Shown here piece after piece: positions 1 through 6,498 of a stretch of 53,206 nucleotides of DNA. A program made the position numbers and the translations under genes. The notes under the pieces are model-generated. The model was not told the DNA's origin. It ran no database searches and saw only the letters and a program-made list of their open reading frames with translations. The DNA is from Moduliflexus sp964602655 (lineage in GTDB: Bacteria; Moduliflexota; Moduliflexia; Moduliflexales; Moduliflexaceae): assembly GCA_964602655.1 (NCBI GenBank), contig CAZRSF010000042.1, positions 1 to 53,206 on the forward strand, in the 5' to 3' direction. Position 1 is the stretch's first letter. Every line of letters begins with the position of its first letter.

Positions 1-356
1 CGCTCGATGGCGTCGTCGGATTCGGTATGGTCGCCGGTGGAAATGACGACATCAATGCCGAACGCGCCGTATTTATCTGTAAAGTCGGCGTATTTCTCTT
101 CAGCGAGCGCTTTGAGCGGTACGAGATAGAGGACTTTACCTTGCTGAAAAATCGTATGGATCGCCGCAATTTCCGCCAAAAAGGTCTTGCCGGAGGACGT
201 CGGCGCGGAAACCAGCAGATCGCGGCCTTCCAAAATGCCATGCTCGCGAATGGCGGTTTCCTGAATCGGCAGCAGTTCGGCGCTTTCCCGCGCTGTCCAG
301 ATATTGATAATATCCGGCGCAAAATGATATTGTTCTTGAAGTTCGTGCAGAGTCAT
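1..356 (-). CDS. DEAD/DEAH-box (Ski2/Hel308-like) helicase, N-terminal part, cut by window edge
   Basis: The frame is open from the ATG at 356 down to base 1, giving 118 residues with no stop, so only the N-terminus is present. Residues 51-58 read APTSSGKT, a Walker A motif of superfamily 2 helicases. Residues 79-88 read VPLKALAEEK, which is motif Ia, and the approach IQETAIREHGILEGRDLLV is the usual Q-motif-like region of Ski2/Hel308-type enzymes. Such proteins unwind DNA or RNA with ATP. An in-frame TAA lies just upstream of the ATG, so the start is firm. It begins 6 bases after the toxin stop and is probably cotranscribed with the toxin pair. The exact subfamily cannot be told from the fragment. 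Confidence 0.85.
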   Translation of the reverse strand, partial: MTLHELQEQYHFAPDIINIWTARESAELLPIQETAIREHGILEGRDLLVSAPTSSGKTFLAEIAAIHTIFQQGKVLYLVPLKALAEEKYADFTDKYGAFGIDVVISTGDHTESDDAIE

Positions 357-362
357 CAGAAT

Positions 363-617
363 TTACCGATACGCTTCTCGACGGTGGCGAATCACATAGA
401 TTGTCACCAGCAAGTCAGCATCGCGAATTTCATACAGAATGCGATAATCGCCCACCCGAACTCGATAGCCGCTATGGTTTTTCAGCTTTTTGCATCCGTC
501 TGGCCGAGGTGTTTCCTGTAAGGCGAGCAGCTTATCGGCGACAGCGTTATAGATGTCATCCGGCAGGCGCAATAATTCTTTTTTGGCAGTTCGTGTTAAT
601 TCTACCTGATAACTCAT
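363..617 (-). CDS. RelE/ParE-family toxin
   Basis: This 84-residue basic protein has the typical RelE/ParE plan. It opens with YQVELTRTAKKELLRLP, has a central KLKNHSGYRVRVGDYRILYEI strand region, and ends in the hallmark IYVIRHRREAYR. Family members are mostly ribosome-dependent mRNA endonucleases; ParE relatives poison gyrase. The KLK.....R.R.GDYR.LY pattern with a C-terminal H-R-R fits the mRNA-cleaving RelE branch better. The start overlaps the end of the preceding antitoxin by 4 bases, the usual translational coupling. The helicase start follows 6 bases after its stop. Confidence 0.9.
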   Translation of the reverse strand: MSYQVELTRTAKKELLRLPDDIYNAVADKLLALQETPRPDGCKKLKNHSGYRVRVGDYRILYEIRDADLLVTIYVIRHRREAYR

Positions 618-817
618 GCCGTCACTCTGTGCCGTTCAGCCAAAACATCAGCCAGCGAAAAAGTCGGTTCGTGCCGTCTGGATTCGATCAATTCGGCATC
701 ACGAGTATCATTTTCGTTGTCTGACTCGGCCAACTGTTCTAATAAAAAACGCATTAACTCGAATTTTTCGTTTCGCGGCAGCGGTGCAATTTCCTGCTCA
801 AGCTCCATCAATAACAT
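614..817 (-). CDS. Antitoxin partner of the RelE-type toxin
   Basis: This is a 67-residue acidic protein directly upstream of the RelE-type gene, overlapping it by 4 bases. The N-terminal half is helical (IAPLPRNEKFELMRFLLEQL), as in small antitoxins that dimerise or bind DNA there. The C-terminal tail FSLADVLAERHR is the probable toxin-binding part. A strong AGGAGG lies 6 bases before the ATG at 817, fixing the start. A perfect palindrome, ATAAAATTTTAT at 831-842, sits between the ribosome site and the mobile element and could be the operator for autoregulation. The MITE ends only about 30 bases upstream of the start, so the native promoter may have been displaced. The antitoxin family is not recognised with certainty. 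Confidence 0.8.
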   Translation of the reverse strand: MLLMELEQEIAPLPRNEKFELMRFLLEQLAESDNENDTRDAELIESRRHEPTFSLADVLAERHRVTA

Positions 818-845
818 ATAAAGCCTCCTGATAAAATTTTATTAA

Positions 846-961
846 CAGGACTTACGCAAAACCTCACCCCTTGCCCCTCTCCAAAGGAAAGGGGAATTCT
901 GAATCACCCCTCCCTGTTGGGGAGGGGCCGGGGGTGGGGTTTTTGAAATGCGTAAGTCCTG
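846..961. mobile_element. MITE-like element with 13-bp perfect terminal inverted repeats
   Basis: The ends are CAGGACTTACGCA (846-858) and its perfect complement (949-961). A 5-base direct repeat ATTAA (841-845 and 962-966) flanks it and looks like a target duplication. The interior has no reading frame. It contains a second nested palindrome (CCCCTCCCTGTTGGGGAGGGG) resembling the repeat at 4374-4469. At 116 bp without coding capacity, it fits a non-autonomous element moved by a transposase elsewhere in the genome. Confidence 0.75.
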
Positions 962-1061
962 ATTAAAATTGTATATTGTGGATTAAAATCCCTACAAGTA
1001 AATACATCAATGCGCTTTTTTGGCAAGGAAAATATCATCTTTTCCTTTTGCAGATTTTCTC

Positions 1062-1090
1062 TTGACACGGATACGGCCATGCAGTCTATC
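1062..1090 (+). promoter_or_regulatory. Possible promoter of the liv gene cluster
   Basis: TTGACA at 1062-1067 is a perfect -35 box, followed after 17 bases by TCTATC at 1085-1090, a weak -10 match. It lies upstream of the paired operator-like sites and about 225 bases before the binding-protein start. The -10 is poor, so this is a tentative call. Confidence 0.35.
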
Positions 1091-1121
1091 GGCGTTGTTT
1101 TCTCTTGTCGTTATCCGCCCA

Positions 1122-1165
1122 TGACAATGTTGTGTTTTTTAAAAGAGAAAATGACAACATTGTCA
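1122..1165. promoter_or_regulatory. Paired operator-like palindromes upstream of the binding-protein gene
   Basis: Two near-identical dyad sites, TGACAATGTTGT (1122-1133) and TGACAACATTGTCA (1152-1165), start exactly 30 bases apart, about three helical turns. Together they also form an inverted repeat. This phasing is typical of two regulator dimers bound on the same DNA face. The rest of the 967-1315 gap shows no gene. The binding protein is unknown; the position suggests control of amino-acid uptake. Confidence 0.5.
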
Positions 1166-1315
1166 GAAATTTGCAATCGAAAAACAACGAATTCGCTCTA
1201 TCTAGTGGGAAAGTTGGCGCGTTTTCAACATGGCAAAATTGTTGAATGTGAACGTTCCCGTCGGAAGCATGAACACGTTGTATTCGATTCACCAAACAAC
1301 AGAAGGAGGATGCTG

Positions 1316-2479
1316 ATGCGTAACATGAGAATGGTTGTTGTTCTTATCGCTGTGGTGTTGTTCGCGATGCCGGTATTGGCCGCAGACACCATCAAAATCG
1401 GGTTCAATATTCCGTTGACCGGAGATATTCCGAAGGTCGGCGAAGGCTCGAAGTTTTCGGCGGAAATGTTGAAAGAGGAAATCAATGGCGCGGGCGGGCT
1501 GAAAGTTGGCGACAAAACGTACATGCTGGAATTCCTGTATGAAGATAACGAATCCAAAGCCGAATCCGCGACTGCTGCCGCAATGAAACTGATTACCAGC
1601 GATGAAGTGCTGGCGATGATCGGGCCGCAGTCGAGCAAACAGGCCGTGCCTGCCGGAGAAGTGGCAAACAGCATGATGACGCCGATGATCACGCCCTGGT
1701 CAACGAATCCGAACGCCACAAAAGACCGTCCGTATGTGTTCCGCGCCTGTTTCCTTGATCCGTTTCAAGGGCCGGTGCTGGCAAAGTTCGTGACCGAAGA
1801 ACTTGGTGCGAAAAAGGCGGCGGTGCTGTATGACATCGCCAGCGACTATCCGAAAGGGTTAGCCGAATTCTTCAAAACTGCATTCGAAGAAATTCATGGC
1901 GCAGGCTCAGTGGTGGCATTCGAAACCTTTACCACCAAAGACCGCGATTTCAGCGCGCAGTTGACCAACATTATCAATTCCGGCGCAGACATTCTCTTCA
2001 CGCCGCAATATTATGATGAAGTGCCGTTGATCGCCAAACAGGCGCATGAACAGGGTTGGAAGAAGCCGATTGTCGGCAGCGACAGTTGGGGCTCGGCGGA
2101 ATTGAATAACCTCTGCGGCGCAGACTGCTACGGCCTCTTCTTCAGCACGCATTACGCCGCTGCCGGAGCGCAGGGCAAAACCAAAGAGTTTATTGACAAG
2201 TACAATACCAAATATGGCTATGTTCCCGATGATGTCGGCGCGTTGACGTGGGATGCGATCAATCTGCTGCTGCAAGCGATTCAGAACACGGGCGGGTTGA
2301 CCGGCGATGTCCAGAAAGACCGCGACGCCATCCGCGAACAGTTGTCGAAAACAACCGAATTCGATGGAATTACCGGAAAAATGGCCTTTAACGGCCAAAA
2401 CGATCCGAGCAAGTGCGCAGTCATCGTGAAAATCAGCGATACTGGCGCGTTCGAATTCTACAAATCTGTTTGTCCGTGA
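1316..2479 (+). CDS. Branched-chain amino-acid ABC transporter, periplasmic substrate-binding protein (LivJ/LivK type)
   Basis: The 387-residue protein begins with a signal peptide (MRNMRMVVVLIAVVLFAMPVLA, cleaved before or after Ala-Asp). It continues as a type I periplasmic binding fold: IKIGFNIPLTGDIPKVGEG, then AAMKLITSDEVLAMIGPQSS, the family pattern for Leu/Ile/Val receptors. Cysteines near the middle (NLCGADC) and at the C-terminus (SVCP) may form disulfides. The ATG at 1316 is preferred because GGAGG ends 6 bases before it; the ATG at 1310 is too close. The permease and ATPase genes follow downstream on the same strand. Ligand specificity within this family varies (amino acids, amides, aromatic compounds), so leucine uptake is only the default guess. 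Confidence 0.9.
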   Translation: MRNMRMVVVLIAVVLFAMPVLAADTIKIGFNIPLTGDIPKVGEGSKFSAEMLKEEINGAGGLKVGDKTYMLEFLYEDNESKAESATAAAMKLITSDEVLAMIGPQSSKQAVPAGEVANSMMTPMITPWSTNPNATKDRPYVFRACFLDPFQGPVLAKFVTEELGAKKAAVLYDIASDYPKGLAEFFKTAFEEIHGAGSVVAFETFTTKDRDFSAQLTNIINSGADILFTPQYYDEVPLIAKQAHEQGWKKPIVGSDSWGSAELNNLCGADCYGLFFSTHYAAAGAQGKTKEFIDKYNTKYGYVPDDVGALTWDAINLLLQAIQNTGGLTGDVQKDRDAIREQLSKTTEFDGITGKMAFNGQNDPSKCAVIVKISDTGAFEFYKSVCP

Positions 2480-2489
2480 TGTGATTATT

Positions 2490-2517
2490 GTAGAGACGCA
2501 CGGCTGTGCGTCTCTAC
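2490..2517. repeat. Palindromic repeat of the GTAGAGACGC family
   Basis: The 12-bp arms GTAGAGACGCAC and GTGCGTCTCTAC enclose a 4-base loop. The element lies 10 bases after the binding-protein stop and just ahead of the HAD gene. A second copy is at 3176-3206. It could act as a terminator or mRNA stabiliser, but there is no T-run. Confidence 0.8.
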
Positions 2518-2526
2518 CGATTATGT

Positions 2527-3180
2527 ATGAACCAGCGTTATCTGTTTTTTGATTTGGACGGCACGTTAATTGACCCGAAAATCGGCATTACAACGTGTCT
2601 GCAATACGCGCTGAAGAAATTAGACGTTCCCGTCCCCGATGCCGACGAGTTGCTCTGGTGCATCGGCCCGCCGTTATATCGCAGCTTTGCCGAATTGCTC
2701 CACACAACAGACGAGAGCATGATCAACGCAGGTGTTCGATTCTATCGCGAACGATTCAGCGCCGTTGGGAAATTCGAATCCAGCCTGTATCAAGCGATTC
2801 CCGCGACGCTGCGTCGGTTGAAATCTGAGGGGTTTCAGCTTTTTATCGCAACCTCGAAGGCGCATGTCTATGCCGAAGAAATCCTTCGGCATTTCGAAAT
2901 CGCCGCTTATTTTACAAAAGTGTATGGCAGCGAATTGGATGGACGTTTAACTGAAAAAGCCGATTTGCTGGCGCACGCGCTTAACACTGAACAGCTTGCG
3001 CCAGAAGATTGCTGGATGATTGGCGACCGGAAACATGACGTGATCGGCGCGAACGCGAATCAGATGGAGTGCATCGGCGTATTATACGGCTACGGCAGCC
3101 GGGAAGAGCTTGTAAATGCCGGGGCGCGGCATCTCGCCGCAACGCCGGACGAATTGTGCGAGATTGTTTATTCATCGTAG
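2527..3180 (+). CDS. HAD-superfamily phosphatase (phosphoglycolate-phosphatase-like)
   Basis: The 217-residue protein carries the HAD motifs in order: FDLDGTLID near residue 7 (nucleophile Asp and acid Asp), a helical cap, motif II IATSKAH, a Lys before the last motif (TEKAD), and motif IV MIGDRKHDVIGA. This fits the Gph/PpaX branch that dephosphorylates small phosphometabolites. The physiological substrate cannot be deduced. The ATG at 2527 is chosen because it starts right before the conserved strand; the GTG at 2506 lies within the palindromic repeat. The gene sits between the transporter binding protein and its permeases, though nothing links it to transport. Its TAG stop lies inside the left arm of the next repeat. 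Confidence 0.85.
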   Translation: MNQRYLFFDLDGTLIDPKIGITTCLQYALKKLDVPVPDADELLWCIGPPLYRSFAELLHTTDESMINAGVRFYRERFSAVGKFESSLYQAIPATLRRLKSEGFQLFIATSKAHVYAEEILRHFEIAAYFTKVYGSELDGRLTEKADLLAHALNTEQLAPEDCWMIGDRKHDVIGANANQMECIGVLYGYGSREELVNAGARHLAATPDELCEIVYSS

Positions 3181-3206
3181 AGACGCCCCGGCGGGGCGTC
3201 TCTACG
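3176..3206. repeat. Palindromic repeat overlapping the HAD gene stop
   Basis: Perfect 14-bp arms (CGTAGAGACGCCCC and its complement) are separated by GGC. It belongs to the same family as the element at 2490-2517. The TAG stop of the HAD gene (3178-3180) is part of the left arm. Confidence 0.85.
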
Positions 3207-3241
3207 AAGTTTCGATGCGCCAACGGCGCAATTCATATTAG

Positions 3242-3404
3242 CCCAGGACGAAGTCCTGGGGATATGGTTATGTTGAGCTTTTCGCTCTGAAAGAGCGTTT
3301 TAAAAATGATGAGATGCCCCTTCAGGGCGTAGGTTCGTAGTCGCGGTGTCTTCCCCCCCCCAGGGCTGTCGCCCTGGGCTAATATGATTATGCCCTTTCA
3401 GGGC
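3242..3404. repeat. Cluster of short GCCCTGAAAGGGC/CCCAGGGC-type palindromes
   Basis: Five hairpin units lie in this gap before livH: CCCAGGACGAAGTCCTGGG (3242-3260), GCTCTGAAAGAGC (3284-3296), GCCCCTTCAGGGC (3316-3328), a CCCAGGGC..GCCCTGGG unit (3359-3378) and GCCCTTTCAGGGC (3392-3404). The same units recur at 12393-12545, 18652-18790, 22404-22580, 23130-23281 and 26809-27016. No gene is visible here. Confidence 0.8.
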
Positions 3405-3424
3405 GAAAAACAATAGAGCATGTT

Positions 3425-4351
3425 ATGCAAAGTATTATTCAAAACCTGTTAAATGGCTTGCAATGGGGGAGTTTTTACGCGCTGATCGCGTTGGGCTACA
3501 CCTTAGTGTATGGCGTCTTGCGCCTGATTAACTTCGCGCATGGCGATATTTTTATGGTGGGCGCGTATCTTGGATTTTTCGCGTCCGCCTTTCTGCTCGG
3601 CACGTATGCGATTCATCTGCCGTTCCAATTGCCGAACTCTGTGATTTTTATCCTCTGCATCCTGATCTCGATGGTGCTGACTGCCGTCGTCGGCGTGAGC
3701 ATCGAGCGCATTGCCTATCGCCCGTTGCGGCGTAAAGGCGCGGGACGGCTCTATGTCGTGATCACAGCGTTAATGGCCGGTTTATTGTTAGAAAACGGCA
3801 ATTTGGCGTTATTAGGGGCGCGACGCTTGAAATTCCCGGATTTGATTGAAAAGCAGATATATAACATCGGCGGCGTGTCGTTTACAAATATTAAACTGTT
3901 CGTCATTATCGCCGCGATTTTAGTGTTCGTCCTGCTCCAATTTATCATCCGTCATACGCGGCTCGGCATGGCAATGCGAGCGATTTCGTATGATCGAATG
4001 GCGGTACCGCTGATGGGAATTCCGGTGGATCAGGTCATCATGTTCACGTTTATCCTCGGCTCGTCAATGGCGGCGCTGGCTGGCGTGTTGTTCGTCACGG
4101 CGTATCCGGTGTTAGAGCCGTACATGGGCGCGATGATCGGCTGGAAAGCGTTTATTGCCGCCGTGCTTGGCGGCATCGGCGATATTCGCGGCGCGTTTGT
4201 CGGCGGATTTCTGTTAGGATTTGTCGAAATTTTGACCGTCGCCTTTTTCCCGTCCACATTCCGGGATTTGATTGCGTTCTCCATCTTATTAGCCATTCTC
4301 AGCGTCAGGCCGACCGGCATCTTCGGCGTGGCAAAAGCAACCAAAATTTAA
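3425..4351 (+). CDS. livH: Branched-chain amino-acid ABC transporter permease LivH
   Basis: This is a 308-residue integral membrane protein with about eight hydrophobic segments. The family signature ALIALGYTLVYGVLRLINFAH followed by GD lies at residues 20-42, and a conserved EAA-like stretch (WKAFIAAVLGGIGDIRGAFVGG) lies near residue 240. With LivM it forms the inner-membrane channel through which the bound amino acid passes. The length equals the usual LivH (about 300). It follows a repeat cluster rather than directly abutting the binding protein gene and is separated from livM by an inverted repeat of about 95 bases, so the cluster has been invaded by repeats without breaking its order. 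Confidence 0.92.
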   Translation: MQSIIQNLLNGLQWGSFYALIALGYTLVYGVLRLINFAHGDIFMVGAYLGFFASAFLLGTYAIHLPFQLPNSVIFILCILISMVLTAVVGVSIERIAYRPLRRKGAGRLYVVITALMAGLLLENGNLALLGARRLKFPDLIEKQIYNIGGVSFTNIKLFVIIAAILVFVLLQFIIRHTRLGMAMRAISYDRMAVPLMGIPVDQVIMFTFILGSSMAALAGVLFVTAYPVLEPYMGAMIGWKAFIAAVLGGIGDIRGAFVGGFLLGFVEILTVAFFPSTFRDLIAFSILLAILSVRPTGIFGVAKATKI

Positions 4352-4373
4352 TAACTCGCGTTGCCATCGCCGA

Positions 4374-4469
4374 CAATTCCCCTCCTGGGAGGGGTTGGGG
4401 GTGGGTTATCGAGAGCAGGCATTCTCTCAACGACTAACCCACCCCTTGCCCCTCCCAGGAGGGGAATTG
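4374..4469. repeat. Imperfect 35-bp inverted repeat (CCCCTCCTGGGAGGGG family)
   Basis: Arms at 4374-4408 and 4435-4469 match at 32 of 35 positions and enclose a 26-base loop. Each arm contains its own small palindrome CCCCTCCTGGGAGGGG (4379-4394 in the left arm). A related core lies within the MITE at 846-961. It fills the gap between livH and livM and would form a strong hairpin in the transcript. Confidence 0.8.
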
Positions 4470-4509
4470 CGGATGATATATCCAACGTGACACCGTAGAA
4501 CAGGAATTC

Positions 4510-5625
4510 ATGCGGAAATATACGGGTTTTCTTCTTTACGCGCTGCTCGGAGGGCTGCTGGTCGGCCTCTCGCAAGGCAAGCTGATTAATGCCTACATCC
4601 AGCTTGTCATCATGTATATCGGTATTAACATTATTTTGTCCTCCAGCCTGAATATCGTCAATGGCTATATGGGGGAATTTACCTGCGGTCATGCTGCATT
4701 TATGGCGATTGGGGCGTATGTGACCTCAGTGTTGAATGTCTGGCTCTTTACGAAAAGTCAGGCTTTCGGGCCGCCGGTATTGCCGCCGTCGCTGGCAATC
4801 GTTTTTTTTCCGGTCACGCTGTTGATCGGCGGGTTCGTCGCATCGCTGGCAGGCTTGTTTATCGCGATTCCGTCGTTCAAAACCCGCGACGATTATTTAG
4901 CGATTATCACCTTAGCGGTTAATTACATTGTCAAAAGTTTGATTGAAAACATCGAACCAATCGGCGGAGCGCGCGGATTTATGGGGATGCGTAATGTCAT
5001 CAATGAGATGACAAAAATCGTCAACATCCCCTGGATGATGATCTGGATTCTGATTGCGACCGGTCTGTCCGTGTTGGTGATTTACCGTTTTGTCAATTCC
5101 AGCTATGGCAAAGGGATGTTGGCGATTCGCGACGACGAAATTTCGGCTGAAATCATGGGAATTGACACGCGCCATATCAAAGTGGTTGCGTTTATGCTTT
5201 CCGCCGGATTGGCGGGCATTGCGGGCGGCCTGTTCGCGCATATTCTCGGTTATGTGAACCCGGGCAGCTTTTCCATCATGAAATCCACCGAAGTATTAGT
5301 GATGATTTACCTCGGCGGCATGGGTTCGTTAAGCGGTTCAGTGTTAAGCGCTGTCCTCTTTACCGTCTTGTTAGAGTTGCATCGGTATATTTCAGCGCCC
5401 TTAGAAACGCTGGTCGCCGCCGTGCCGGATGCCGGAGTCTGGTGGTTGATTTCCGTGCCATTAGAAAAAGTAATCGTGCCTTTATTAGTCAATAAATGGG
5501 TGGTCATTCCATTTTTGCTGTTCATGCTGATGCAGTACCGCCCCGAAGGATTGTTAGGGCATCGTGAATTGACCGACGTGTTCCCGAAATTGCGCAACTG
5601 GTTTTCCCCGCAGGAGGAGCGATAA
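4510..5625 (+). CDS. livM: Branched-chain amino-acid ABC transporter permease LivM
   Basis: The 371-residue membrane protein has the LivM pattern: a NIILSSSLNIVNGYMGEFTCG region near residue 40 with a helix following, the coupling sequence RDDEISAEIMGIDTRHIKVVAF near residue 210, and GLAGIAGGLFAHI after it. It pairs with LivH. A GGAGG (GCAGGAGGAGCGAT) at its very end serves livG, whose ATG follows the TAA with no spacer. The ATG at 4510 follows the inverted repeat and has only a weak ribosome site (ACAGGAATTC). Confidence 0.92.
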   Translation: MRKYTGFLLYALLGGLLVGLSQGKLINAYIQLVIMYIGINIILSSSLNIVNGYMGEFTCGHAAFMAIGAYVTSVLNVWLFTKSQAFGPPVLPPSLAIVFFPVTLLIGGFVASLAGLFIAIPSFKTRDDYLAIITLAVNYIVKSLIENIEPIGGARGFMGMRNVINEMTKIVNIPWMMIWILIATGLSVLVIYRFVNSSYGKGMLAIRDDEISAEIMGIDTRHIKVVAFMLSAGLAGIAGGLFAHILGYVNPGSFSIMKSTEVLVMIYLGGMGSLSGSVLSAVLFTVLLELHRYISAPLETLVAAVPDAGVWWLISVPLEKVIVPLLVNKWVVIPFLLFMLMQYRPEGLLGHRELTDVFPKLRNWFSPQEER

Positions 5626-6396
5626 ATGAGCGTGTTAGAAATTTCTCATCTGAAACGAGTATTCGGCGGGTTGACTGCTGTTGACGATTTCAGCCTGACG
5701 ATTGAAGATGGCGAATTGATCGGTTTGATTGGGCCGAATGGCGCGGGCAAAACGACGGTGTTTAACGTGGTCTGCGGATTTTATCAGCCGAGCGGCGGCG
5801 CGATTCGTTTTCAGGGACAGGATATTGTCGGATTGCGCCCGCATAAGGTCACAGGCAGAGGATTGGCGCGCACGTTTCAAAATATCCGGCTCTGGAACAG
5901 TTTGACCGTCAGGGAAAATCTCTGCGTGTCGCAATATCACCGGTTAGCCTACCATCTCTGGGGCGCGACCTTTCGCTCGTCTGCCTTCAAAAGCAGCGAA
6001 AAAGAGGCGGGAAAAGTGGCGGATAAAATGCTGGAAATTTTGGGCTTAACCGCGTACGCCCACGAATCCCCCAAAAACCTGCCGTATGGTTTGCAGCGCC
6101 GCGTCGAAATCGGACGCGCGTTGTCGGTTGACCCGAAACTGCTGCTCTTAGACGAACCTGCCGCCGGAATGAACCCGAACGAAGTCACCGACCTGATCGA
6201 ACTGATTCACTGGATTCGGAAGCAGTTCAATCTGACGATCTGGCTGATCGAACATCACATGCGCGTCGTGATGAGCGTCTGCGAGCGCATCAAAGTGATT
6301 GATTTCGGACGCGCGATTGCCGAAGGGACGCCGACCGAAATTCAGCAGAATCCGCACGTCATTCAAGCCTATCTCGGCGAAGACGACGCCGCGTAG
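5626..6396 (+). CDS. livG: Branched-chain amino-acid ABC transporter ATPase LivG
   Basis: This is a 256-residue ABC ATPase. It has Walker A GPNGAGKTT (about residues 37-45), the Q-loop in RTFQNIRLW typical of LivG, the signature region LPYGLQRRVEIGRAL (a variant of LSGGQ, as usual for this family), Walker B LLLLDEPAAGMN, and the H-loop Trp-Leu-Ile-Glu-His-His. The C-terminus ends VIQAYLGED as in LivG. Its ATG abuts the livM stop, indicating translational coupling. The partner ATPase LivF, normally the next gene, is not in this window. A terminator follows at once, so LivG either pairs with a LivF encoded elsewhere or works as a homodimer. Confidence 0.92.
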   Translation: MSVLEISHLKRVFGGLTAVDDFSLTIEDGELIGLIGPNGAGKTTVFNVVCGFYQPSGGAIRFQGQDIVGLRPHKVTGRGLARTFQNIRLWNSLTVRENLCVSQYHRLAYHLWGATFRSSAFKSSEKEAGKVADKMLEILGLTAYAHESPKNLPYGLQRRVEIGRALSVDPKLLLLDEPAAGMNPNEVTDLIELIHWIRKQFNLTIWLIEHHMRVVMSVCERIKVIDFGRAIAEGTPTEIQQNPHVIQAYLGEDDAA

Positions 6397-6416
6397 AATT
6401 GAATTATCGAGAGATC

Positions 6417-6451
6417 AGCCCTGTCAGTGTTCGACTGACAGGGCTTTTTTT
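6417..6451. terminator. Rho-independent terminator after livG
   Basis: Perfect 12-bp arms AGCCCTGTCAGT and ACTGACAGGGCT with a 5-base loop are followed by seven T. It closes the liv cluster. A complementary A-run is absent on the other side, so it works mainly for the plus strand, although the convergent gene ends nearby. Confidence 0.85.
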
Positions 6452-6498
6452 GTGCAAGGCGAGCGAATTGGTATCCGGGTTACGTCCCGGCGCTGGTA

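Noticed and set aside
27..521. Plus-strand frame over the helicase start and RelE-type toxin
   Set aside because: It lies opposite two well-supported minus-strand genes and shows no family features.
1010..1315. N-terminal extension of the binding-protein frame back to 1010
   Set aside because: The extension would place a 100-residue unrelated leader before an obvious signal peptide; GGAGG with the correct spacing points to 1316, and the region holds operator-like sites.
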